Assembly: GCF_000282655.1 (NCBI RefSeq)
Contig: NZ_AKIV01000012.1
Span: forward strand, 1 to 38,742
From: Polaromonas sp. CF318
Lineage (GTDB): Bacteria > Pseudomonadota > Gammaproteobacteria > Burkholderiales > Burkholderiaceae_C
DNA length: 38,742 nucleotides
Direction of reading: 5' to 3'
Part shown: piece by piece, positions 22,822 through 32,251 of the stretch
How the letters are laid out: each line of letters opens with the position of its first letter
Position numbering within the stretch: the stretch's first letter is position 1
The notes under the pieces: generated by a model
Told to the model about the DNA's origin: nothing
The model's database searches: none
What the model saw: only the letters and a program-made list of their open reading frames with translations
Made by a program: the position numbers and the translations under genes

Positions 22822-24396
22822 TTATTCGCCGGAAGCCAGCGACCCGGAGGTGGCCGCCGCCGCGACAGGCGTTGGGGCCTTGGCGCTCTGGCTCTCCGAA
22901 TGGATGTGGTGGTCGGGCGACTTGATCAGCTTGCGGATAAACACCACCGTCTGCCACACGACCAGGATGCCGATGACGCTCAGCAGGGTGCCGCTGATGG
23001 GGCGGTTGACGAAGACGTTAAAGCTGCCGCGGCTCAGCAGCATGGCGCGGCGGAAGTTCTCCTCCAGCATGGGGCCCAGGATGAAGCCCAGCAGCAGCGG
23101 CGCGGCCTCCATGTCCAGGCGCAGGAACAGGTAGCCGATAAAGCCGAACACGGCGGTGGTGTAGATGTCGTCCAGGCTGTTGTTGATGCTGTAAGTGCCT
23201 ATGCAGCAGAAGAACAGGATGGCCGGGAACAGCACGGTGTAGGGGATCTTGAAGACCGACAGCCAGTAGCGCACCAGGGGCACGTTGAGGACCAGCAGGA
23301 AGCAGTTGCCTATCCACATGCTGGCCACCAGGCCCCAGAACAGGTCGGGGTGGGTGGCGATCATGTTGGGGCCGGGCTGTATGCCTTTGACCACAAAGGC
23401 CGCCATCATCAGCGCCATGACGGCGTTCTCGGGAATGCCGATGGCCATCAGCGGGATGAAGCTGGTGCGCGCGGCGGCCTCGTCGGCGGCGGCCTGGCCG
23501 GCCACGCCTTCGATGCAGCCGGTGCCGATCTCGTGCTTGTACTTGCTGAGCTTTTTGTCGGCGGCATAGGCGGCGAACTGGGCGATGGTGGGGCCGCCGC
23601 CGGGCAGTATGCCCAGTACGGAGCCGATCACGCTGCCGCGCAGCGCGCTGGGGATGATGCGCTTGAACTCGGGCCAGGTGGGCATGAGCTTGATCTTGCC
23701 GTTAAAGGGCGTGAGCACGTTTTTGTTGTCGAGGTTTTTCACGACCTCGGCAATGCCGAAGCAGCCCAGCGCGATGCTGATCAGGCCTATGCCGTCCATC
23801 AGGAAGGGCAGGTTCATGGTGTAGCGCGCCACGCCGCTGTTGACGTCGGTGCCGACCATGCCCAGCAGCACGCCGACCATGGCCATGGCCAAGCCGTTGA
23901 GCAGGCTGCCGCTGCTGACAAAACTCACGCAGAAGAAACCCAGCAGCATCAGCGCGCAGTAATCGGCCGGCCCGAACAGGAAGCCGACTTCGCCCAGCGC
24001 GGGCGCCATGGTCGAGAGCACCACGATGGCGACCGTGCCGCCAATGAAGCTGGAGACGCCGGCGGTGAAGAGCGCCAGGCCGGTCTTGCCCTTGAGCGTC
24101 ATCTGGTAGCCGTCTATGCAGGCCACGATGCTGCTGGCATGCGGGATCTTCATGGTGATGGCGCTCACGCTGTCGCCGTATTGCGCGCCGTAGTAGATGC
24201 CGGCCAGCATGATGAGGGCGCCGCCGGTGGGGATGGAGTAGGTCAGCGGCAGCAGCAGGCTGATGGTGGACAGGGGGCCCAGGCCGGGCAGCAGCCCGAT
24301 CAGCGTGCCCACCGTGCAGCCCAGGGCGCAATACAGCAGGTTTTGCAGCGTCAGCGCGTGTTCGAAACCGAAGGCGAGGTTGTGCAGGACGTCCAT
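22822..24396 (-). CDS. tctA: TctA-type large membrane subunit of a tripartite tricarboxylate transporter
   Basis: A 524-residue membrane protein with about eleven or twelve hydrophobic segments. The opening is typical of TctA (NLLYCALGCTVGTLIGLLPGLGPLSTISLLLP), with the conserved glycine-proline-rich loop and the repeat GSVLGILPGGGPTIAQF in the second half. TctA with TctB uses a cation gradient to import carboxylates handed over by a Bug receptor. One base separates it from tctB. No receptor gene is adjacent. The C-terminal tail is short and alanine-rich. Subunit identity is clear; substrate is not. Confidence 0.93.
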   Translation of the reverse strand: MDVLHNLAFGFEHALTLQNLLYCALGCTVGTLIGLLPGLGPLSTISLLLPLTYSIPTGGALIMLAGIYYGAQYGDSVSAITMKIPHASSIVACIDGYQMTLKGKTGLALFTAGVSSFIGGTVAIVVLSTMAPALGEVGFLFGPADYCALMLLGFFCVSFVSSGSLLNGLAMAMVGVLLGMVGTDVNSGVARYTMNLPFLMDGIGLISIALGCFGIAEVVKNLDNKNVLTPFNGKIKLMPTWPEFKRIIPSALRGSVIGSVLGILPGGGPTIAQFAAYAADKKLSKYKHEIGTGCIEGVAGQAAADEAAARTSFIPLMAIGIPENAVMALMMAAFVVKGIQPGPNMIATHPDLFWGLVASMWIGNCFLLVLNVPLVRYWLSVFKIPYTVLFPAILFFCCIGTYSINNSLDDIYTTAVFGFIGYLFLRLDMEAAPLLLGFILGPMLEENFRRAMLLSRGSFNVFVNRPISGTLLSVIGILVVWQTVVFIRKLIKSPDHHIHSESQSAKAPTPVAAAATSGSLASGE

Positions 24397-24397
24397 A

Positions 24398-24826
24398 TCA
24401 GTACAGCGGCAGGCTCAGGCCGAGAAATTGTTTGAAGGCAAAGGCCACGGCGATCAGCCCGATGGAGATCTTGACGTTGCGCACCAGCGAATACGAGGTG
24501 CCGGCCAGCGTGGAGCAGAACACCAGGAAGACGATGCCCAGGATCATGTTGACGAACTGGGAGATCACCGAGAAGCCGACCAGGCTCACCAGGATGATGG
24601 CGATGTTCTTGGCGCTGTAGTCCAGCGGCACGGGGTCGACAAAGTGCGAGCGCACCACGGTGAGCACGCCGATGACGAACAGGAAGGAGCTCACCAGCAG
24701 CGGGAACAGGCCGGGCCCGGAGCGGCTCAGCTCGCCCATGGTGTAGCTGAAGGACACCCCGCCAAAGACCAGGGCGATCGCCATGAGGCACAGGCCCCGT
24801 ACAAAATTGCGGTTGTTGAAGTTCAT
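24398..24826 (-). CDS. tctB: TctB-type small membrane subunit of a tripartite tricarboxylate transporter
   Basis: A 142-residue membrane protein with four hydrophobic segments, the normal TctB build. The segment GPGLFPLLVSSFLFVIGVL is typical of the first half. Two starts are possible; the ATG at 24826 follows GGAG at about nine bases, whereas the ATG at 24841 has no ribosome site. It precedes tctA by one base, so both are translated together. The two-component system encoded upstream is separated by about 245 bases that hold no recognisable gene. Confidence 0.88.
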   Translation of the reverse strand: MNFNNRNFVRGLCLMAIALVFGGVSFSYTMGELSRSGPGLFPLLVSSFLFVIGVLTVVRSHFVDPVPLDYSAKNIAIILVSLVGFSVISQFVNMILGIVFLVFCSTLAGTSYSLVRNVKISIGLIAVAFAFKQFLGLSLPLY

Positions 24827-25070
24827 CGTGGTGCGCTCCATGGCTGGGCCGCGAAGGGCCTTGTCGCAAACGGGGGGTGTGTCATCCGTGTCTCCTTGGG
24901 GTGGTGTCCCGGTCCCGGGCCGCTCGGGAAATGCGGCTTGGGGGCGTTCGGGCTGGAGGGGATGTTAGGAAGCGAGGCTTCCAATCGGCTTTCGTTTTGC
25001 GCGGCCGGGGCCAAAATACGTGTTATCACTAACGGGTGCGAGCCCCTCGCGGCCGCCCCGGCGCGGGCTT

Positions 25071-26588
25071 TCAGCGCTGCGGAACCGCCGCCAGCGGCAG
25101 GCGCAGGATGGCGCGCAGCCCGGTGCCTGTGGGCCCGTCGGCCAGCTCGATGTCGCCGCCGTTGCGCCTGGCATAGGCGCGCGCGATGGACAAGCCCAGG
25201 CCGGCTCCATGCGAGCCCTTTTCCGCCACCGAACCCGCCGAATGAAAGCGTTCGAACACTTCCGCGCGCCGCGCCTGGGCAATGCCGGGGCCGCTGTCGC
25301 GAACCTCGGCCAGCGCCATGCCGTCCCGGTTGCCCGCCATCACGGTGATCTGGCCGCCGGGCGGCGTGTAGACGATGGCGTTGTGCACCAGGTTGGAAAG
25401 CGCCTCGTGCAGCTCGGGCTCGCGGGCCAGCACCGGGACCGCGGGCGCCGGCGCATCGTCCGCCGCAGCCGTGTCCGCCGAATCCCCGCGGGCGTCGACC
25501 CAGCCGAGGTCGAGGTTTTTTTCATGGGCCAGCGCCAGGTGCTGCAGCACCACCTCGCGGGCGACGGCGTTGAGGTCGACGAGGGTCGGCATGCCGGCGG
25601 GCGGCGCGCTCTCGTTGGCGTGGGCCAGCGAGAGCAGCTGCTCGCACAGGCGCCGGCTGCGCGCGATCTGGGCGACCATGGCGCGCAGGGTGGTGTGAAT
25701 CTGCCCGGTGTCCTTCTCGCGCAGCGCCACGCCGGCCTGGGTCAGCATGATGGCCAGCGGCGTGCGCAGCTGGTGCGAGGCATCGGCCAGGAACTGCGAC
25801 TGCTGCTCCAGCAGCTCGCGGTAGCTGGCCAGGTGCTGGTTCAGGGCCTCGACCAGGGGCGCCACTTCATGCGGCACGCCGCTGGTGTCCAGCGGCTTGA
25901 GCTCGTCCCCCTTGCCTTGCAGCACCGACTTGCGCAGGCGCTCCAGCGGCTGCAGCGACCAGGTCACGCCCAGCCAGACCAGCAGCACCATCACCAGCAC
26001 CATGCGCGCGTCGCGTATCAGTTCCTGCCGCAAGGTGGCGTCCTGCGCCCGGTCGCGCGGGACCGTGCTTTCGGCAACCTGGACCAGCAGGCTGAAGGGC
26101 CGGCCCTGCCCGTCAAGCACCTGGCTGCGCAGGGCCACCACACGCACCGGATGGCCCGCGTAGAAATCGTCGTACCAGACGGGCCGGACCCCGTCGGGGG
26201 AGTAGGGGTCCGGGTATGGCGGTGGCGGCCCGGGCAGGTCTGTGGCGCCCAGCAAGGTGGCCTCGGTCCTCCCGGCCTGTGTTTCGCCGTGATTTATCAA
26301 CCCGACATGCAGGTATTTCTGCAAGGGGCCGGCGGTGGCGAACAGGGCTTGCACCCCGGCCGGCGCGTTGAGCTGCAGCGAGCCGTCCTGCGCCGGCGCC
26401 ACGCTGCTTTGCAGCGCGTGCGCGGCCTCCAGCATGCTCTGGTCGTAGGCGTCCTGCACCTGGTTTCTGAGGGCGCGGTAGTCGTTCCAGCTGTCCAGGG
26501 CCAGCAGGCCCAGGATGGCCGGCAGCAGCAGCGTGAGCAGGCGCGCGCGTATGCCGAAGCGGTCGGGGTCAGTGCGCAGTATCTTCAT
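25071..26588 (-). CDS. tctE: TctE-like sensor histidine kinase
   Basis: A 505-residue inner-membrane kinase. Membrane segment 1 lies at about residues 16-33 and segment 2 at about 196-212, enclosing a periplasmic sensor region of about 160 residues. Then come the dimerisation box DASHQLRTPLA with phospho-acceptor H272, the N-box NLVHNAIVYTP (N403), DSGPG (431-435) and GAGLGLS (461-467). The order and the short periplasmic domain match TctE. The long frame beginning further upstream is a shadow of the regulator gene; the ATG at 26588 overlaps that gene by 20 bases. The signal is probably a carboxylate, given the adjacent tctBA genes. Confidence 0.88.
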   Translation of the reverse strand: MKILRTDPDRFGIRARLLTLLLPAILGLLALDSWNDYRALRNQVQDAYDQSMLEAAHALQSSVAPAQDGSLQLNAPAGVQALFATAGPLQKYLHVGLINHGETQAGRTEATLLGATDLPGPPPPYPDPYSPDGVRPVWYDDFYAGHPVRVVALRSQVLDGQGRPFSLLVQVAESTVPRDRAQDATLRQELIRDARMVLVMVLLVWLGVTWSLQPLERLRKSVLQGKGDELKPLDTSGVPHEVAPLVEALNQHLASYRELLEQQSQFLADASHQLRTPLAIMLTQAGVALREKDTGQIHTTLRAMVAQIARSRRLCEQLLSLAHANESAPPAGMPTLVDLNAVAREVVLQHLALAHEKNLDLGWVDARGDSADTAAADDAPAPAVPVLAREPELHEALSNLVHNAIVYTPPGGQITVMAGNRDGMALAEVRDSGPGIAQARRAEVFERFHSAGSVAEKGSHGAGLGLSIARAYARRNGGDIELADGPTGTGLRAILRLPLAAVPQR

Positions 26589-27270
26589 GCGCGGTGTTTT
26601 CCGGCACGATGCGTTCCAGCATGTAGCCCAGGCCGCGCACGGTGACGATGCGCACGTCGCCGCCTTCGAGCTTGCGGCGCAGCCGGTGCAGCACCAGCTC
26701 GATGGCGTCGGGGCCGGCGTTGCTGTCGGCCGGGAAGACCTTGCCCGAGAGTTGCGATTTTTCCACCGGCGTGCCGCTGCGCGCCAGCAGCACGGCCAGG
26801 GCCGCGCTTTCGCGCGGCGTGAGCTGCAGCAGCGCGCCGCCCAGCGTGAAGGCGCGGCTGTCGTGCGGGCACGAGAGAGACCCGCACTGCAGCGGCGCGT
26901 GGGAACGGCCGCGGCTGCGCCGCACCAGCGCGGCGAGGCGGGCCTCGAGTTCCTCGAGGGCAAAAGGCTTGCTCAGGAAGTCGTCGGCCCCGACGTTCAG
27001 ACCCCTGACCCGGTCCTGCAGCGAGCCCTGGGCGGTCAGCACCAGCACGGGCGTGCGGTTGCCGTCCTTGCGCAGCTCGGCCAGCAGCGCCAGCCCGTGT
27101 TTGTCGGGCAGGCGCAGGTCGAGCACCACGGCGTCATAGTCGTTGCCGGCCAGCAGCGACTCGGCGGTGGCCGCGTCGGGCGCATGGTCGGTCACAAAGC
27201 CGCTTTGCTTGAAGGCACGCAGCAGCCACGCCGCCATCTCGGCTTCGTCTTCGACAAGCAGCAGGCGCAT
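26569..27270 (-). CDS. tctD: TctD-like OmpR-family response regulator
   Basis: A 233-residue regulator. The receiver domain has the acidic pair E7-D8, phospho-acceptor D51 (VVLDLRLPD), T79 and K101 (SKPF). The C-terminal winged helix of the OmpR/PhoB type contains LTPRESAALAVLL, DAIELVLHRLRRKLE and the wing VRGLGYML. It starts the two-gene regulatory unit and overlaps the kinase gene by 20 bases. Close parallels with TctD and the tctBA genes downstream suggest control of that transporter. The C-terminus ends with two similar EDTAH/ENTAH pieces. Confidence 0.9.
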   Translation of the reverse strand: MRLLLVEDEAEMAAWLLRAFKQSGFVTDHAPDAATAESLLAGNDYDAVVLDLRLPDKHGLALLAELRKDGNRTPVLVLTAQGSLQDRVRGLNVGADDFLSKPFALEELEARLAALVRRSRGRSHAPLQCGSLSCPHDSRAFTLGGALLQLTPRESAALAVLLARSGTPVEKSQLSGKVFPADSNAGPDAIELVLHRLRRKLEGGDVRIVTVRGLGYMLERIVPENTAHEDTAH

Positions 27271-27299
27271 AGCGGTGCCGGTGCGGGTTGGCGGTCGGT

Positions 27300-28778
27300 T
27301 TAGCGCTGGATGTCACCCAGGCACAGGTACTTCATCTCGAGGTACTCGTCCATGCCGTGGTGCGAGCCCTCGCGGCCCAGGCCCGACTGCTTGACGCCGC
27401 CGAAGGGCACGTGCTCGCTTGCGATCACGCCGACGTTGATGCCCACCATGCCGTATTCCAGCGCCTCGGCCACGCGGTAGATGCGGCCTATGTCGCGGCT
27501 GTAGAAGTAGCTGGCCAGGCCGAACTCGGTGTTGTTGGCCGCGTCAATCGCCTCCTGGTCCTTGTGGAAGCGGAACACCGGCGCGAAGGGACCGAAGGTT
27601 TCCTCCCGGGCGCACAGCATGTCGGCGGTGGCGTCGGAGACCACCGTGGGCTCGAAGAACTGGCCCTGGAGCTTGTGGCCGCCGGCCAGCAGCTTGCCGC
27701 CCTTGGCGAGGGCGTCGTCCACATGGCGCTGCACCTTCTCGACGGCGGCGTCCTCGATCAGCGGGCCTTGCACCACGCCGTCCTCAAAGCCGTTGCCGAC
27801 CTTGAGCGCCTTGACCTTGGCGGCGAATTTGGCGACGAACTGGTCGTAGACGCCGTCCTGCACATAGATGCGGTTGGCGCAGACGCAGGTCTGGCCGGCG
27901 TTGCGGTATTTGCTGGCCATGGCGCCCTCGACGGCCGAATCCACGTCGGCATCGTCGAACACGATGAAGGGCGCGTTGCCGCCCAGCTCCAGCGCGAGCT
28001 TCTTGACGCTGGGCGCGCTTTGCGCCATCAGGATGCGGCCGACCTCGGTGGAGCCGGTGAAGCTGATGTGGCGTACCACCTCGCTGCTGCAGAACACCTT
28101 GCCCACGGCGATGCTGTTGGTGCTGTCGGCCGTCAGCACATTGAGCACGCCGGCCGGGATGCCGGCGCGCACGGCCAGCTCGGCCGCGGCCAGGGCCGTC
28201 AGCGGCGTGAGCTCGGCCGGCTTGATGACCACCGGGCAGCCGGCGGCCAGGGCCGGGGCAACCTTGCGGGTGATCATGGCCAGCGGGAAGTTCCAGGGCG
28301 TGATGGCGGCGCACACGCCGATCGGCTGCTTGATGACCATCAGGCGGCGGCTGTTGTCGAACTGCGGCAGGGTTTCGCCGTTGACGCGTTTGGCTTCTTC
28401 GGCAAACCACTCGACAAAACTCGCGCCGTAGGCGATCTCGCCCTTGGCCTCGGCAAAGGGCTTGCCCTGCTCGGCGGTCATGATGCGGCCCAGGTCCTCC
28501 TGGTTGGCCATCAGCAGCTGGAACCATTTGAGCAGGATGGCGTGGCGCTCCTTGCCGGTCTTGCTGCGCCAGGCGGGCCAGGCGGCGTTGGCCGCGGCGA
28601 TGGCGGCTTCGGCGTCCTGAGGGCCCAGGTTGGCCACGTCGGCCAGCTTGCGGCCGGTGGCGGGGTCGTTCACGTCAAAACGGGCCTTGCCCGCGACCCA
28701 CTGGCCGTTGACCAGCGCGTCGGTCTTGAACAGGCTGGGGTCTTTGAGCAGGGAAATGGGGGAAGTTTTCATGTCCAT
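27300..28778 (-). CDS. gabD: succinate-semialdehyde dehydrogenase (GabD type)
   Basis: A 492-residue aldehyde dehydrogenase. The cofactor region PWNFPLAMITRKVAPALAAG leads to FTGSTEVG (240-247), the general-base glutamate E264 (LELGGNAP) and the catalytic C298 (NAGQTC). The spacing and the ends (KTGKERHAILLKW; EHVPFGGVKQSGLGREGS) match GabD, which oxidises succinate semialdehyde to succinate with NADP. The first ATG at 28778 is kept because AAGGA lies upstream. It is the last gene of the amine unit and completes the reaction begun by GabT. Glutarate semialdehyde is an alternative substrate, as some relatives use it. Confidence 0.9.
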   Translation of the reverse strand: MDMKTSPISLLKDPSLFKTDALVNGQWVAGKARFDVNDPATGRKLADVANLGPQDAEAAIAAANAAWPAWRSKTGKERHAILLKWFQLLMANQEDLGRIMTAEQGKPFAEAKGEIAYGASFVEWFAEEAKRVNGETLPQFDNSRRLMVIKQPIGVCAAITPWNFPLAMITRKVAPALAAGCPVVIKPAELTPLTALAAAELAVRAGIPAGVLNVLTADSTNSIAVGKVFCSSEVVRHISFTGSTEVGRILMAQSAPSVKKLALELGGNAPFIVFDDADVDSAVEGAMASKYRNAGQTCVCANRIYVQDGVYDQFVAKFAAKVKALKVGNGFEDGVVQGPLIEDAAVEKVQRHVDDALAKGGKLLAGGHKLQGQFFEPTVVSDATADMLCAREETFGPFAPVFRFHKDQEAIDAANNTEFGLASYFYSRDIGRIYRVAEALEYGMVGINVGVIASEHVPFGGVKQSGLGREGSHHGMDEYLEMKYLCLGDIQR

Positions 28779-28940
28779 GAACGGGAGTCCTTAAAGCGGG
28801 AGGATGCTGGGGGAAGTGGGAGGGGAGAGAAGCCGTCGGGTGATTTTGACAGCTTTCGCAGGGGGAGAAGGACGGTGAGTTTGTATGCGACTTCGATAAA
28901 GGGTTTCAGTGCGAAAGGCGCGGATGCGGCACGCCGGCCG

Positions 28941-30056
28941 CTACTTGATGCGTTGGGCGAACTGCTTTTCCAGCGCCGCCCCGCCGGCCCTTGTCCAGAA
29001 GGCCGGGTCAAAGGCCAGCGAACGGCGCATGTTGCCGGGCGCCGACGGCAGGTCGCTGCCGGCCATGGACAGGTCCGTGACCGGCGCGCTGGCGGCGGGG
29101 CGGGCGCGGCCGGTGTCGTAGCGCAGGATGGCGTTGAAGTGCGTGGGGCCGTAGGGAATTTCACGCGAAAAGGCCAGCTGTGCTTCTTCCGAGGTGGCGA
29201 AACCGATGAAGGCGCGCGCCAGTTCCAGCCTCGGTGTGCCCTTGATGATGACCCAGTAGTCCAGCTCATACACGGCGTCCTGCCATGAGATGGCCAGCGG
29301 GCTGAGCCGCTCGCGGTTGGCCGCGGCGATGCGGCCGTTGAAAGCGGTGGACAGCGTGGTCTCACCGGAGGCCAGGCGCTGGGGCGGCTGTGAACCTGAC
29401 TCCCACCAGACGATGTGGGGCTTGAGCTGCTCGAGCTTGGCGAGGGCACGCTTGACACCCGCCTCTGTGGCCAGCGTGGCGTACACGTCGCGGCGGTGCA
29501 CGCCGTCGGCCATCAGCGCGATTTCCATGTTGTAGCGCGCGCCCTTGCGCAGGCCCCGCTTGCCGGGAAAGCGCTGCACGTCCCAGAAATCCTGCCAGCT
29601 GCGCGGAGCCTCCTTGAAGCGGCCCGGTTCGTAGGCCATCACGGTGGCCCACACAAAGGCGCCGACACCGCATTCCTGCACGGTGCCCGGCAGCAGCATG
29701 CCGGCGTGGGGAATGCTGCCGCGGTCTATGCGCTCGAACAGGCCCGCGTCGCATCCCGCCTTCAGGTCGGCGGACTCCACTTCAGCCACGTCCCAGTCGT
29801 TCCTGCGCTCGCTGACCATGGTGCGGATGGCCGAGAGTTCCCCGGAATACTCAACTCCCCGCGCTCCGGTTTTATAGGCCGCCTTGAAGGGCTGGATGAA
29901 AGCCGTCTCCTGCGCCTTGCCGTTGGCCCCGCCGAAGTTGGCGACGGTCAGTCCCTGTGCCGGTAGTTGAACGGGTGTCTGGGCCTGTGCGGACAGCATC
30001 AAGCCAAAGGCAGCCGCAAGCATGGGTATGAGCACGAGTGTACGGAGTGTTTTCAT
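28941..30056 (-). CDS. PotD-like periplasmic receptor of the amine/GABA ABC importer (second copy)
   Basis: A 371-residue receptor with a signal peptide cleaved near AQA (residue 25). The mature start LTVANFGGANGKAQ, the segment WDVAEVESADLKAGCDAGLF and the end regions match the receptor encoded at 32252-33292, of which it is a clear paralogue. It binds a small amine or amino acid for the PotB/PotC-like permeases between the two receptor genes. Its C-terminus is longer and more variable. It lies 33 bases after the PotC-like gene. Which ligand each receptor prefers cannot be told from sequence. Confidence 0.88.
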   Translation of the reverse strand: MKTLRTLVLIPMLAAAFGLMLSAQAQTPVQLPAQGLTVANFGGANGKAQETAFIQPFKAAYKTGARGVEYSGELSAIRTMVSERRNDWDVAEVESADLKAGCDAGLFERIDRGSIPHAGMLLPGTVQECGVGAFVWATVMAYEPGRFKEAPRSWQDFWDVQRFPGKRGLRKGARYNMEIALMADGVHRRDVYATLATEAGVKRALAKLEQLKPHIVWWESGSQPPQRLASGETTLSTAFNGRIAAANRERLSPLAISWQDAVYELDYWVIIKGTPRLELARAFIGFATSEEAQLAFSREIPYGPTHFNAILRYDTGRARPAASAPVTDLSMAGSDLPSAPGNMRRSLAFDPAFWTRAGGAALEKQFAQRIK

Positions 30057-30089
30057 GGAGATAGTGCTTCGGTGTTCGAGGGCGAAGGC

Positions 30090-30917
30090 TCAGGCCCTGC
30101 GTCCGCGCAGCCACTCGAGCAGCAGCAGGAGGGAGGTGGTGAAAAGAATGAGAAGGGTGGCCACGGCGGCGATCGTCGGCGAGATGTTTTCCCGGATGCC
30201 GGTGAACATCTGCCGCGGCAGCGTGGCCTGGTCGGCGCCCGCCAGAAACAGGGTGACGACCACTTCGTCAAACGAGGTGGCGAAGGCGAACAGCGCCCCG
30301 GAGATCACCCCCGGCGCGATGACCGGCAGGGTGACCCGGAAAAATGTCCGCAAAGGCGTTTCACCCAGGCTCAGCGAAGCCCGCACCAGGTTGTGGTTAA
30401 AGCCCGCGAGCGTCGCCAGCACGGTGGTCAGCACGAAAGGCGTGCCGAGCGCGGCGTGAACGGCGATCAGGCCCAGGTAGCTGTCGGCGAGCCCGAGCGG
30501 CGCGAAGTAAAGGTAGGTGGCCACGCCTACCACCACGATGGGCACCACCATGGGCGCGATCAGGATCGCCATGAGCAGGTTCTTGAAACGGAAGTGCGTG
30601 CGCGACAGGCCCACCGCGGCCAGGGTGCCCAGCGAGGTGGCGATCAGCGTGGCCGCCGGCGCCACGATGAAGCTGTTTTTCGCGGCCCGGGCCCATTCGG
30701 GCGAGTCCAGCAGGTTGCGGTACCACTTCAGGGACCAGCCCGGGATGGGATAGGCCAGGAAGGAGCTGTCGGAAAAAGACAGCGGCACCATGACCAGGAT
30801 GGGTGCCAGCAAAAAAGCCAGTATGGCGACGCAGGCCGCGCGCACCCCCCACCAGCCGGCTTTGTCGGCCAGGGTGGCATAGCGCGGAAAAGCGGGGCCG
30901 GTGATGATCTTGGGCAT
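30090..30917 (-). CDS. PotC-like ABC permease
   Basis: A 275-residue permease with six hydrophobic segments. The first membrane helix (VAILAFLLAPILVMVPLSF) and the cytoplasmic loop VRASLSLGETPLRTFFRVTLPVIAPG, the EAA-type contact site for the ATPase, are visible. It fits the YdcV/PotC branch used for putrescine, spermidine or GABA. It follows the PotB-like gene after 61 bases and precedes the second receptor. Together with PotB and the ATPase it forms the membrane channel. Confidence 0.88.
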   Translation of the reverse strand: MPKIITGPAFPRYATLADKAGWWGVRAACVAILAFLLAPILVMVPLSFSDSSFLAYPIPGWSLKWYRNLLDSPEWARAAKNSFIVAPAATLIATSLGTLAAVGLSRTHFRFKNLLMAILIAPMVVPIVVVGVATYLYFAPLGLADSYLGLIAVHAALGTPFVLTTVLATLAGFNHNLVRASLSLGETPLRTFFRVTLPVIAPGVISGALFAFATSFDEVVVTLFLAGADQATLPRQMFTGIRENISPTIAAVATLLILFTTSLLLLLEWLRGRRA

Positions 30918-30978
30918 GGTCTGTGAAGGTCCTGGAGTTCTGCGTCGGGGAAAAGTGTCAGGCGTCAGGGGGCAGGCC

Positions 30979-32232
30979 TCAGCCCATGCTGAGTTCGGCC
31001 TTGCCGATGCGCCTGTAGACGCCGTAAAGCACCATGGTGGCCGTCAGCAGCAGCGCGCCCAGTGCGCAGGCCATGCCCCAGTTGATCTCCACGTTGGTGT
31101 AGCGCGCGATGTAATAACTCAGCATCTGGTCGTCCGCGCCGCCCAGCAGGGCGGGGGTCACGTAATAGCCGATGGAGAGGATGAACACCAGCAGCGCCCC
31201 GGCGCTGATGCCCGGGTAGGTTTGCGGCACATAGACGCGGATGAAGGCGGCCAGGGGCGCGCTGCCCAGCGAAACGGCGGCGCGCACATAGGTAGGAGGC
31301 ACGTTTTTCATCACGCTGTAAAGCGGCAGGATCATGAAGGGCAGGAGGATGTGCACCATGGCGATCACCACGCCCGCGCGGTTGAACAGCAGCGGCAGGG
31401 GGCCGTCTATGAGGCCTATGCCCATCAGGCCGCGATTGACCAGGCCTTCGGACTGCAGCAGCACGATCCAGGCGGCCACCCGCACCAGGATCGACGTCCA
31501 GAAAGGCACCAGCACCAGGATCATCAGCAGGTTGGCCTTGCGCGCCGGCAGCGAGGCCAGCCACCAGGCCAGCGGATAGCCCAGCGCCAGGCAGAACACG
31601 GTGACGACAAAGCTGATCTGGAAGGTGCGAAGCAGGATGGGGCCGAAGGCCCGCTGCTCGGGCGGCATGCGTTCGACCTCACCCAGGCTGTCACGCCGCA
31701 GGTCCACCGAGGCCAGCAGGTAGTCGGGTGTCCAGCGGGAACCGTTTTTGGCGATGGCTTGCCAGAAGGGCGGTTCCGCCCATCGCGGATCGAGCTGGAC
31801 CAGCCTGTCCCGTATTTCCTCGGCCGATCCCGTGACCGGCAAGGCGCGAAATGCGCCCATTACCAGGGAACGCGCGCCGGGGACTTCGGCGTTGAGCCTG
31901 CGCGCCAGCGCACCGGCGTCCGAGCTGTCGGAGAGGCGGCCCAGGTCTTCCACCAGGGCCGCGTAGCTTGCGGCGGAGGGCGGCGCCTGCGGATTCCAGC
32001 CCTTGAGGCTGTGGACCGTGCGAGGCAGCGCATTCACGACTTCGGGGTTTTCGACGGCACGCTGCAGCAGGGCCGCAATCGGAATCAGCAGGGTCAGCAG
32101 CAGGAACACCAGCAAGGGCACGGTCAGGGCGAATGCGCGCCATTTGCGCCGGGCATCGGCCCGCGACAGCGCCCGGCGCAGCGCGCGGGAGTCTTCGCCC
32201 GACAGGGCCGCCTTGCTGGTGAAACTGTTCAT
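30979..32232 (-). CDS. PotB-like ABC permease with long N-terminal periplasmic insert
   Basis: A 417-residue permease. One membrane segment (VPLLVFLLLTLLIPIAALLQ, about 37-58) is followed by about 145 polar residues (about 60-205) before the remaining five membrane segments. The EAA-type loop is VRAAVSLGSAPLAAFIRVYVPQTYPG. Usual PotB proteins are about 285 residues long. The insert lies on the periplasmic side and resembles extended relatives of YdcU, so it may dock the receptors. Twenty bases of spacer precede it. Subunit role clear, insert function unknown. Confidence 0.86.
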   Translation of the reverse strand: MNSFTSKAALSGEDSRALRRALSRADARRKWRAFALTVPLLVFLLLTLLIPIAALLQRAVENPEVVNALPRTVHSLKGWNPQAPPSAASYAALVEDLGRLSDSSDAGALARRLNAEVPGARSLVMGAFRALPVTGSAEEIRDRLVQLDPRWAEPPFWQAIAKNGSRWTPDYLLASVDLRRDSLGEVERMPPEQRAFGPILLRTFQISFVVTVFCLALGYPLAWWLASLPARKANLLMILVLVPFWTSILVRVAAWIVLLQSEGLVNRGLMGIGLIDGPLPLLFNRAGVVIAMVHILLPFMILPLYSVMKNVPPTYVRAAVSLGSAPLAAFIRVYVPQTYPGISAGALLVFILSIGYYVTPALLGGADDQMLSYYIARYTNVEINWGMACALGALLLTATMVLYGVYRRIGKAELSMG

Positions 32233-32251
32233 GCTGGCCTGCTTCCCGGGT

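Noticed and set aside
27288..29288. 666-residue rightward frame opposite gabD
   Set aside because: Antisense shadow of GabD and the following receptor gene. The GabD active site on the other strand is clear.
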